Translations under genes and position numbers: made by a program | The notes under the pieces: generated by a model | Seen by the model: the letters and a program-made list of their open reading frames with translations, nothing else | Database searches by the model: none | Told to the model about the DNA's origin: nothing | Shown: positions 10,148 through 19,730 of the stretch, piece after piece | Position numbering within the stretch: position 1 is the stretch's first letter | How the letters are laid out: every line of letters starts with the position of its first letter | Source of the DNA: Sepiola atlantica | Taxonomy: Eukaryota; Mollusca; Cephalopoda; Sepiida; Sepiolidae | Direction: 5' to 3' | Length of the DNA stretch: 64,000 nt | Assembly: GCA_963556195.1 (NCBI GenBank) | Contig: OY744544.1 | Span: 49,079,615-49,143,614 of the forward strand

Positions 10148-12050
10148 AAGAACATATCCATGACATGGATTGACTACAAAAAAGCTTACGACAGAATCCC
10201 TCAAGCATGGATAATTGGATGTTTGAAAATATACAAAATACCCGACAGAATGATTAATTTTATTAAGCAATGGGAATATGGAGACTGGAACTGACAGCCG
10301 GAGGACAACACTTGACTGAGATAAAGATAGAGGCAATTTCTAAAGAGACTCCCTATCACCACTACTGTTTATAATAGCTATGATGCCATTCAACTACATA
10401 CTCAGAAAATGTGATGGCAGATAAAAGTTTACAGACACGGAACTAAGAGTAAACCACCTTATGTACATGGACGACCTGAAACTATTTGCAAAAAGCAAAA
10501 AGGAACTGGAAAAGCTGATAAATACGACTAGAATCTTCAGTCATGACATCCACATGGGATTCGAAATGGAAAAGTGTGCACTACTAGAAATAAAAAGAGG
10601 AAAATTGGATACAACAGAGGGCATGGAACCCCCCAACCAAGAGAAAATGAGGGCGATAGGCGAACAGGATAGCTACAAATCTGGAAGCAGACACAATCAA
10701 ATCAACAGAAATTAAAGAGAAGATTGGAAAAGAATATTTACAGAGAACAAGAAAACTCTTAGAAACGAAATTATATAGCAGGACTCTAGTAACAAGAATA
10801 AAAACCTGGTCAGTAGCACTAATAAGATACTCTAGACCATTCATAGGCTGGACCAAAGAAGAACTGAGGCACCTTGACCAGAGGACTAGAAAATTAATGA
10901 TCATGGACTACGCACTACATCCAAAAGACGATACGAACATACTCTACATGAAAAGAAACGAAGCAGGAAGAGGACTGGTAAGTATAGAAGATTGCACGGA
11001 AGACTAAAAAAAAGAGCTGGAGAAATACATAACTCAAAACACGGAAATCCTTATTATCGCAGCAAGAGACACCATTCCAACGAACAACTCGGGAAGCATT
11101 AAAACCAGAAACAGAACGAGAAGAAAAGAAAAGTGGGAAGAAAAACAACTACATAGACGCTTCATAAGACTCACAAGAGAAGAAACCAACGAAAATAGGT
11201 GGGCGTGGCTAAGAAAAGGACACTTGAACAGAGAAATGGAATTTTTACTGATAGCTGCCCAAAACAATGCAATTAAGACAAACTACATTAAAGCTAATAT
11301 AGATAAAGCCCAGGAAAACAGTAAATGAAGACTGTGTGGACAAAGAGACGAAACAGTAAATCATATGATAAGTGAATGTAGCAAACTAGCCAAAAAGAAT
11401 ACAAGAACAGACATGACTGTGGGGGAAAGCAATACACTGGGAACTGTGCAAACAATTGAATTTCGAATACGCAGACAACTGGTACAAACATAAACCAAAA
11501 GCATCGATCAAAAGATCCTGAAGGGGATAAAAAACAGAAAAAAGAACATATCCATGACATGGATTGACTACAAAAAAGCTTACAACAGAATCCCTCAAGC
11601 ATGGATAATTGAATGTTTGAAAATATACAAAATACTCGACAGGATAATTAATCTTATTAAGAACATGGAGACTGGAACTGACAGCCGGAGGACAAAACTT
11701 GACTGAGATAAAGATAGAGGCAAGGAGATGTCCAAGGAGACTCCCTATCACCACTACTGGGATATGGATATAAAAACAGACAAACTCATACAAGCAAGGA
11801 GACCTGATGTTATAATAATCAACAAAGTAAAAATCTTGCAAAATCGTAGACTTCGCCGTTCCAGCAGACAACAGAGTGAAGATCAAAGACACGGAAAAAC
11901 GAAGCAAATACACGGAACTAGCCAGTGAACTGAAAAGAATTTGGAACATGAAGAAAGTCAGTATAATACCAATAATCATAGAAGCCCTAGGAACAATCCC
12001 CAAAAACCTGGAAAAAAGGCTGGGAGAAATTGGAATCAAAAGGGAACATT
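10148..12050 (+). mobile_element. RLE-type LINE remnant (R2/R4-like group)
   Basis: The copy starts inside the RT domain. TWIDYKKAYDRIPQAWII at about 10160 is the A-motif with its catalytic Asp, and YMDDLKLFAKS at 10464 is the C-motif with both Asp present. The thumb region includes IRYSRPFIGWTKEELRHLD (near 10825-10880). A Cys-Cys-His-Cys knuckle follows at about 11325-11384 (LCGQRDETVNHMISEC), with its first Cys codon changed to TGA. The RLE segment WDMDIKTDKLIQARRPDVII lies at 11758-11817. This order of RT, CCHC and PD-D nuclease is diagnostic of LINEs lacking an APE domain. Several frameshifts, stops and an internal duplication make it inactive. I did not resolve the clade; Dong/R4 or NeSL relatives are likely. 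Confidence 0.85.
11542..11759 (+). repeat. Duplicated RT block within the LINE
   Basis: This segment repeats 10148-10370 with few differences, including the WIDYKKAY motif, and ends at the same CACCACTACTG string. It lies between the CCHC region and the nuclease, where it does not belong. The local order is therefore RT, CCHC, RT block, RLE. Confidence 0.85.
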
Positions 12051-12410
12051 GATCAAAACAGCTGCAGTCTTAAGAAAAATCCTCGAATGCGGAAACCAAC
12101 CCGCATAAGCTACGAAGGGTCAGATGGAATCAACAACAGGAAGAAAACAAAACCACAGAAAGAACAACACATCACAAACCAAGGAATAGAAAATGCAAGT
12201 AACATTCCTTTATGAGCCCCCCCCCTCATAAATTACACCGGCCTCATCTGACACGACACAAAAATGAACCAATGAACAGAAATAGCAAGAAACACTATAA
12301 GCTTCCCCCCAAAAACTAAAACTAAATAAATAAATAACAAATAAATACAAAATAAAAAATAAAAAATGGTACCAGCCTAGGCTGACACCACACAAAATAG
12401 TTGCATAGGG
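12051..12410 (+). other. Probable 3' end of the LINE
   Basis: The frame of the nuclease end decays, followed by a C-run near 12216, an AAATAAAT-rich segment (about 12324-12366) and then the noncoding repeat family at 12411. No gene is seen. Confidence 0.5.
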
Positions 12411-12700
12411 TCAAGGAGGATGAGAAGACCGAGGAGAGACAGCACTGGAAGTGCAGAGAGTGCTGGGACCTTGAGGAGGCTTATTGTCACCCAAATCCCA
12501 GAGAAGACCAATGGTCCTTACCAGCGGGAAATCAATGGTAAACGGCTGTTGCGATACCGCAAGTTTATTTGCGATGGCTATTGAAAAGAGTGGAGAATAC
12601 TGAAAATCTTGGGACTTGTCACTGAAACTCCAGAGAATACCATTGGTTGTCAGTGAGCAATCACTGATGACATGTGTGAGAACTCCTAGTGAGTACAAAT
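12411..12700 (+). repeat. LINE-associated noncoding repeat
   Basis: Contains the phrases GAGAGTGCTGGGACC, TTATTGTCACCCAAATCCC, GACCAATGGTCCTTACC and GGTAAACGGCTGTTGCG, then a second shorter unit. Diverged copies lie at about 14095-14330, 14600-14760, 14795-14890, 57689-57800 and 57840-57960 on the plus strand, and 23530-23630, 27260-27560 and 29111-29230 on the minus strand. All lie beside fragments of the same RLE LINE, in the orientation of that LINE. Confidence 0.7.
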
Positions 12701-12704
12701 AATA

Positions 12705-13890
12705 ATAATTCCCATACCGGAGTGGATGACTAAAGGAAATACCACATTAATTCAAAAAGATAGTGAGAAAGGGACGATGCCAAGCAAGTACCGACCAATA
12801 ACCGGTCTACCAATCACGTGGAAAATCGTATCAGCACGATTCAGAAAATACACTCTCTTAACTACTCTGAGGAATAGAATGGATGCTGAAAAGCGACAAT
12901 AGAGGTAAATAATCTGCTATACATCGACTAAAAGATACTGACAAGACCATGAAAAACAGTAAATGTAGATAAAGAGACGAAACAGTAAATCATAGTATGT
13001 GAATGCAGCAAGCTAGCTCAACAGGAATATAAAAATGCAGTAAGCTACCTTAGACATGACTGGGTCTGTACGGCAAACCACTGACTCGCAGACAAATGAT
13101 ACAAGCAAAAACCGGAGTCAATATTGGAAAATGAAAGGCATGAAATCCTTTGTGAAAAATCTGTAAATTAGAACGAACAAATTACTCCAAGCAGAACATA
13201 ATGATAATGAACATGATGATAATGAACATGATGATAATGAACATGATGATAATGAACATGATGATAATTAACATGATGATAATGAACATGATGATAATTA
13301 ACATAATGATAATGAACATGATGATAATGAACATGATGATAATTAACATGATGATAATGAACATAATGATAATGAACATGATGATAATTAACATGATGAT
13401 AATGAACATGATGATAATTAACATAATGATAATGAACATGATGATAATGAACATGATGATAATTAACATAATGATAATGAACATGATGATAATGAACATG
13501 ATGATAATGAACATGATGATAATGAACATGATGATAATTAACATGATGATAATGAACATGATGATAATGAACAAAAATAATGAATGTATAATGAACAACA
13601 TAATAATGAACATGATGATAATGAACAAAAAGGACAAAACCTGCGAAATGGTAGATGCCACTGATTCAGCGGGATGCATGGGGAAATACATAGAGCTTGC
13701 ATCGAACATAACGGTCATAATACATATAATTGTAAAAGCACTAGGAATACTCCAGAAAAAAAAAACCTGGATACAAATACTAGAAGAAATTGGAATCAAA
13801 AGAAAGACTGACACCTGGGAAGAAACTGCACTGATGAAAACAGCTGAATTATAAAGAAAACATCCTATAGAGTGAAAACTAATTCGCATA
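12705..13890 (+). mobile_element. RLE LINE remnant with deletion and minisatellite
   Basis: The pre-RT and early RT frame is readable at 12711-12905 (IPEWMTKGNTTLIQKD, then YRPITGLPITWKIVSARF). The central RT, including the catalytic motifs, is missing. The CCHC region resumes near 12957 as SKCR, then RDETVNHS. A 15-bp minisatellite occupies 13199-13635. The C-terminal nuclease-side sequence returns at about 13700-13855 (IIHIIVKALGILQKKKTW and EEIGIKRKT), matching the end of the LINE at 10148. The copy is dead. Confidence 0.75.
13199..13635. repeat. 15-bp minisatellite, about 25-29 units
   Basis: Unit ATGATAATGAACATG, with two recurring variant sites (AATG or AATT, and ACATG or ACATA). Regular to about 13575, then irregular. 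Because 15 is a multiple of three and the unit lacks stops in some frames, frames on both strands stay open (217 residues plus, 261 residues minus); the plus frame runs on into the LINE C-terminus. I regard both frames as composition artefacts. Confidence 0.95.
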
Positions 13891-14049
13891 GACATGTGAC
13901 AGTAGCCAACTATGTATAAGCTGAAATAGTATAGCACTATGTAAACTTGATATATAGTGATACACACGACGACGAATCCAAAGAAACGGAAACTGCCAGA
14001 TTAGATACATGAGAAATATCTCATAATCTGCTCCCTCCTCCGCACTATA

Positions 14050-14890
14050 AAAGACGTGGTGGCACCAACGTTGGTTGATACTACAGACAATGGCCGTGAA
14101 GTGTCTGGGAGGATAGAAAAAACTGATGAGGGAGAGCACCATCTAAACCTCTTTTGGAAGGGCACGGAGAGTACTGGAATCTTGACGAGGTTTATTGTCA
14201 TTCAAATTCCAGATTTTAACCGTTATCAACAAGACCTCAACGGTAAACGGCTGTTACGAAAGCGGAAGGTGATCTACAACGGTGATCGGAAGATGTAAAA
14301 AGTGCTATCTGTTTTTGCCAGCTGTCGATCCTAGTGAGTAAATATTAATAACCCTTCGACCGTGTCAAGTGGAGACAAAATACCATCATTGCAGACCCAA
14401 CTGTAGATGGGGATTTACTCATAAGAAAAGTGAGAAGAAAAGCAGATTATGAAATCTAATCCAATCTAAACACAACTAGAAATATCGATGATGCATACTA
14501 AGATTAACGCCAGAGAACTGAGACCGTCTGGGAAATACATAAGAAAACGACTATGATATTACACACCCACCTCCCTTCAACGCCGTGGCGCCAACATCTG
14601 AAAATGTCCGTTGAGGGTCTGAGAAATGAAAAGACCGAGAAAGAATAGCAGCATCCAGACAACGATTGGAGAAAAGTACCGGATTCCCATGGAAAATTAT
14701 TGTCACTCAAATTCCAGAGAAAATGATCGGTCGTAATAAGTGAGAAAGCCATAAAAAAGGCTTAACGAGAACACAACGTGAGTTGTAATGATGGTGGAGA
14801 GTACTGGAAATATGGAGACCCATGTTGTCACTCAGATTGCAGGGAACACCACTTTATTTTACCAGTGAGAGATCATTGGTAATGACTTAA
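14050..14890 (+). repeat. Three diverged copies of the noncoding repeat
   Basis: Units at about 14095-14330 (GAGAGTACTGGAATCTTGAC, TTTATTGTCATTCAAATTCC, GGTAAACGGCTGTTACG), 14600-14760 and 14795-14890 belong to the family described at 12411. Intervening DNA has short LINE-like scraps but no readable domain. Confidence 0.65.
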
Positions 14891-15340
14891 GGCAAGAAAT
14901 GATAAATGTCTACTTAATGATTTAGCCAACTTCGATAGAATACAGGTAAGTAGATTCGAATGAAATCAAATAGATGTAACAAAGTATTCTGTTCTAAAAT
15001 TTATTTTTACATTTTTAAATTCTCTTATTTTTGATTTATTTTTCTCATAAAGAATTTTTAACTGGAAATGAATACACTTAAAAAATATAAAGCCACCCAT
15101 GAAGAAAGTAATATCAATTTTCTTGTGGGTATGAATTAGTAATTACTTATATTAGTAATTACTTATACTGATGTATCCGATTTTCCATATGTTACAGAAG
15201 TCAGTGAAATGTCCCAATATTTAGAGACACGGTTATCTTCAAATGTCCGATGGGAAGTGACACAAACTTATTATTATCTACATATTTTTTAACGTGTACA
15301 TATGTGTGTGCATTTATGGATGCATATATTATGTATGTGC

Positions 15341-15344
<4 letters not shown>
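14891..15344. other. AT-rich spacer
   Basis: No gene. A short duplicated TTAGTAATTACTTATA motif occurs at about 15137-15168. Confidence 0.6.

Positions 15345-15382
<38 letters not shown>
15345..15382. repeat. (TA)n left of the hammerhead dimer
   Basis: TA run that passes directly into the first 338-bp unit. Confidence 0.95.
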
Positions 15383-15387
<5 letters not shown>

Positions 15388-15551
15388 CGCTCCTCGTAAA
15401 AAAGTAGAGCCCTCTTAAATGGTAGTACAAACACAGCATGACGTCACTTGCTTTATATGCATCACTCCTTCTTTAATAGTAGTAGAGTGCTTCGACATCA
15501 AGCCGCTTTTATATGTGTTAAATTATCATTGTTTATCGGCTGTTCAACTGG

Positions 15552-15616
15552 TGGGCGCGCGGTTTAAGGCGTTGGATGCAAGTTGAAAAATACTTGTTAT
15601 CCAGGGTTTCGAATCG
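15552..15616 (+). promoter_or_regulatory. tRNA-like A and B boxes (also at 15890-15954)
   Basis: TGGGCGCGCGGTTTAAGG at 15552-15569 resembles an RNA polymerase III A box and the D-arm of a Ser/Leu-type tRNA. GGTTTCGAATC at 15605-15615 resembles a B box with one extra T. The spacing suits an internal type 2 promoter. No closed tRNA cloverleaf can be drawn, so this is a tRNA-derived promoter, not a tRNA. TTTT runs at about 15507 and 15714 could stop polymerase III early. Confidence 0.6.
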
Positions 15617-15642
15617 TACGACCGGTAGTGAATAGTCATATC

Positions 15643-15694
15643 TCTATGCTGATGAATCCCGATTGATAAGGGATGAAACGTATACGTACATAGA
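15643..15694 (+). ncRNA. Type I hammerhead ribozyme, unit 1
   Basis: All conserved positions are present in order. Stem I is TCTATG (15643-15648) against CATAGA (15689-15694), six perfect pairs. The core is CTGATGA (15649-15655). Stem II is ATCCC against GGGAT around a 9-nt loop (15656-15674). GAAA follows at 15675-15678. Stem III is CGT-AT-ACG (15679-15686), very short, as in Sm-alpha and newt hammerheads. U16.1 and A17 are 15687-15688, giving a GUA cleavage triplet with the cut predicted between 15688 and 15689. The two-base loop suggests the motif works best as a dimer or in a tandem transcript. Activity is inferred. Confidence 0.85.
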
Positions 15695-15980
15695 TAATAA
15701 ACAACAACAAATATTTTATATTTGTCGCTCCTCGTAAAAAAGTAGAGCCCTCTTAAATGGTAGTACAAACACAGCATGACGTCACTTGCTTTATATGCAT
15801 CACTCCTTCTTTAATAGTAGTAGAGTGCTTCGACATCAAGCCGCTTTTATATGTGTTAAATTATCATTGTTTATCGGCTGTTCAACTGGTGGGCGCGCGG
15901 TTTAAGGCGTTGGATGCAAGTTGAAAAATACTTGTTATCCAGGGTTTCGAATCGTACGACCGGTAGTGAATAGTCATATC

Positions 15981-16032
15981 TCTATGCTGATGAATCCCGA
16001 TTGATAAGGGATGAAACGTATACGTACATAGA
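15981..16032 (+). ncRNA. Type I hammerhead ribozyme, unit 2
   Basis: Same sequence as the unit 1 motif, shifted by exactly 338 bp; core CTGATGA at 15987-15993, predicted cut between 16026 and 16027. Cutting at both sites of a read-through RNA would release a 338-nt monomer (15689-16026). Confidence 0.85.
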
Positions 16033-16051
16033 TAATAAACAACAACAAATA

Positions 16052-16058
<7 letters not shown>

Positions 16059-16096
<38 letters not shown>

Positions 16097-16097
16097 C
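16059..16097. repeat. (TA)n between hammerhead dimer and LINE 3' end
   Basis: TA-rich run. It is also where the minus-strand LINE at 16098 ends, so it may be that LINE's microsatellite tail, into which the dimer was placed. Confidence 0.9.
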
Positions 16098-17750
16098 TTG
16101 AATTCACCCCAGACAAGCATATTGCCATAGGGTGCAACTGTGGATCAGGGGCCAGAAATTAAAGGTGCATCCTAAGTTAAGAGTTTTGCAGCGAGATGAT
16201 TATTTACATTATATTTAAATTTCTGCATGTCGATACATTCAGGGAAACAGGGTCCAGATAGGGAGTTCCAAACGCTGGCAACTCGAGGAAAGAAACTATT
16301 AGAGTAAAAAGCTCTCCGGCATCTGGGAACCTCCATTGTGAATGCATGGGATTAAGCTGATTGTCGGGTTCGTCGGGTGTATTTACATCGAGGGGTATCA
16401 GAACAGAAAGTTCGTCAGAGCACATTCTATTGTAGTACTTGTAAAAAGAGCACAGGGATGCAACATTGCGGTGATAGGGCAGGGCTGGAGCTTGGTTGAT
16501 AGTGAGGGACCTATTAAATTAGAGACTCTCTTTTGGACCATGTCTAAGAGGGAGAGCCTAGTGGATCGCGCACCAGCCTAGATATGATGACAATACTCCA
16601 TGCATGTGGCCTTGTAGAGATATAGGATACTAGCAGGGGTTAGTAGTTTTCTTGCACGTTAGAGGGAGTCTACTTTCCTTGCAGCAGCCTTGGTAATATC
16701 TTCAAAGTATTTGTTCCAATTCATGTTACCTGGGAATGTTAGGCTGAGGAGTTTGAAAGTTGGACTCTCAGGTAGGGTGTTATTAGCCATGGTAATCGGT
16801 GGTTGAAAAGGTTTCTTGTAGTTGTTAAAAAAAAGGAGCTTTGTCTTAGTAGCATTAAATGTTACCATCCATTTATTCACCATTCAACTACAGACCGGAG
16901 GTCATTTTCTAAGGATTCAGCAATTGCGCGCCCGTTTTTTTTTCCACATAACGAGAGTAGAGCATGATCTCATCAACAAAGATACCCATCTCGGACACAA
17001 ATTCATCAGGGGGGGGGTCGTTTATGAAAATCAGGAACAGTAAAGGTCATATGATTTCTTTTGGCCAGGAAGGATCTAATTATATTAAATATTCGTCCAG
17101 TAATACAATATGAATTAATTTTCATGAGAAGACCATTATGCTAGACCTTGTCAAAGACTTTGGATGTACCAAGTGCTACCGCCCTAGCTTGACCTGCCTT
17201 GTCCAATGTATGGTATATGCGTTCAAAGATGATCATTAGGATATCCACAGTAGAGCATGCTTGCCTAAATCCATACTGATAATCAGAAACAAGTCTAGTA
17301 TTAACGAGGTGGCAGACTATAGCTAGATTGATTAAGTATTCACAGATCTTAGCGAAATGCGGGAGCAGACTGTAACGATAATTTTAGGGTCAGTTCTATC
17401 TCCAGAATTCTTTAAGACTGGTGCAACAGAAGCAATTTTTCAGCTATCAGTGAAGCAAGATTTGACAAGGCAGTTGTAGAGTTTTCAGAGAATTTATTTA
17501 TTACTATTACTTTGATAAGATAGGACCCACATGCTTTAGAGGTGTCAAGGTTTTTTTATGACATTCCGAACATGGGAAAGAGTGATTATCAGGTTCTCAA
17601 GTGTGGCTTCAGACTGTAATTAGAAATTTAGAAGAGAGTGATGTGTGGAGTCCAAAGTGAAGTTCAAAGTGAACTACTGGGCAAGTAGTTAAGCCTTACC
17701 AGTTGTGCAAACGACATCATTGTGGCTGGATAGTGGGTGAATGATTGATA
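16098..17750 (-). mobile_element. Jockey-like LINE remnant, copy A
   Basis: Read on the minus strand, this resembles the RT of the Jockey/CR1-like LINE group. Recognisable parts are the pre-RT region near 17640, VAPVLKNSGDRT (near 17395), the region after the C-motif with FNATKTKLLFFNN and FKLLSLTFPGNMNWNKYFED (about 16700-16870), and the downstream LYLYKAT and EYC blocks (about 16575-16630). Copy B at 24895-26330 has the same order and a similar 3' flank. Many stops and indels disrupt the frame. No endonuclease domain remains. The 3' end faces the (TA)n tract at 16059. Confidence 0.75.
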
Positions 17751-17807
17751 ATAAATAATTAAATAAAATAAATAAATAAAAATTAATGTGAGATAATATA
17801 TATATAA

Positions 17808-17869
17808 TTATTTCCACAATCAACCACGCCGCAGCTGTGGGATGCGGCGTTGTCTGACTGTGGAAATAA
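17808..17869. repeat. Compact 27-bp inverted repeat hairpin
   Basis: Left arm 17808-17833 and right arm 17843-17869 pair with a few mismatches or bulges around the 9-nt loop GCTGTGGGA. TTATTTCCACA and ACGCCGCA pair perfectly. The stem is GC-rich in its inner half and is flanked by AT-rich and AAAT-repeat DNA. It could be a foldback element end, a small RNA precursor or a recombination relic. Confidence 0.8.
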
Positions 17870-17877
17870 ATAAATAA

Positions 17878-18785
<908 letters not shown>

Positions 18786-18964
18786 CACTCCAATAACACG
18801 GAAGAGAATCGTCAATCCTCGGCGTTGCCGTTGACTAACACTATGAAGAATTTCTACACCTAAGCATCAAATAGCATATTAATGCCCGTATATCCTATTT
18901 CCATAAGCACATTCTACATAGGAAATACAACAAGACCGCTACATCTACGCATCAAAGAGCAATA

Positions 18965-19356
18965 CCTATCATTTATCTAATATTACACACATATTTTTGA
19001 ACACTACATTTATATACATAACATAACTTTAAAACTTATTCATTTCTATTCTTGCGGGACTGGTTTGCCCCTACCCTATTCTCTGCATCCATTTTTGGTA
19101 GATTCTCTGCACAGACGGAGTTTTCCTTTGGTATTTATCATTTTTGACAAAGAGAAGTTTCTTTTTTCCCGAAATATTAAATAAATGATTTTTAATAATC
19201 AACCGGACAACACACAAATAACCAACACCCCACTTGCTGATATGTAAGATTTTAAGAAAAAATAAATAGTAAGTCCCATTTCGATTTCGATTTATTATTT
19301 TTGTTCCTTCCAGCTTACAACCTACCCGGCACTTTGCATTGCCCTTTTTAAAAACA

Positions 19357-19359
<3 letters not shown>
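18965..19359. repeat. Dispersed repeat, copy 2
   Basis: Same orientation and near-complete match to 6883-7278. The right end is again TTTGCATTGCCC plus A-rich sequence, then (TA)n at 19360-19417. The 40-bp inverted partner present at 5852 for copy 1 was not found here. The 185 bp to the left (18781-18964) is unassigned. Confidence 0.8.

Positions 19360-19417
<58 letters not shown>
19360..19417. repeat. (TA)n microsatellite
   Basis: TA run directly after dispersed repeat copy 2. Confidence 0.97.
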
Positions 19418-19418
<1 letters not shown>

Positions 19419-19478
19419 GGGTGTAGTACGAGAGAATATGTATGTGTATATATAATAGAAACTAGGCAAAATTAATTC

Positions 19479-19730
19479 CCAGCGCAGGTAAGATTAATTC
19501 ATCGAACAGAACAGTTTTGTACCACTTTTATGTCTCCTTACAGAGATTAAAATCAAGTTATGATGAGATATAATGACATTAAACCTTATGTATAGATACT
19601 TTATTGCAATTTTGATCAAAATCTATTATATGATTTCAATTATAGAAAATGTCTAAAATTTAAGGCTCAACTTAAAGGGGTCCTAAGAAGAAATTAAAAT
19701 CGAGGAATCTAGCTTAATTGGTATCTAATG
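19479..19730. repeat. Second dispersed noncoding repeat family
   Basis: Shares TTTTGATCAAAATCTAT, AGAAAATGTCTAAAATTTAA and AATCTAGCTTAATTG-like strings with 26741-26870, and the CAGAACAGTTTTGTACCACTT region with about 24735-24790. All three lie near (TA)n tracts in the same orientation. No coding potential. Confidence 0.65.

Larger units (their letters stand above)
15383..16058 (+). mobile_element. Tandem dimer of a 338-bp hammerhead-ribozyme element
   Basis: Two units, 15383-15720 and 15721-16058, appear identical base for base and join head to tail without a spacer. Each begins TTTGTCGCTCCTCG and ends in an AACAACAACAAATATTTTATA tail. Each has tRNA-like A and B boxes in its middle and a complete type I hammerhead motif near its 3' end. 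(TA)n lies on both outer sides. The build matches retrozymes and the Schistosoma Sm-alpha elements: small nonautonomous retroelements whose tandem transcripts self-cleave to monomers that may circularise. There is no open frame of note, so movement would need RT from another element such as a LINE or PLE. Identity of the two units implies a recent origin or homogenisation. Alternative: a recent local duplication of a SINE with a ribozyme-like tail. Confidence 0.85.

Noticed and set aside
10022..10336. Asn-rich and Ile-rich frames over the ATT tract
   Set aside because: Trinucleotide repeat artefacts overlapping a LINE in another frame.
13182..13967. 261-residue minus-strand and 217-residue plus-strand proteins
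   Set aside because: Both are translations of the 15-bp minisatellite joined to LINE debris.
15548..15620. A functional tRNA gene
   Set aside because: A and B boxes are recognisable but no acceptor stem or cloverleaf can be closed; the context is a repeated mobile unit.
15614..15689. Type III hammerhead fold using GTACGACC as the cleavage side
   Set aside because: It needs A at position 16.1 where U is required and a bulged stem I. The type I fold satisfies all conserved positions, so it was preferred.
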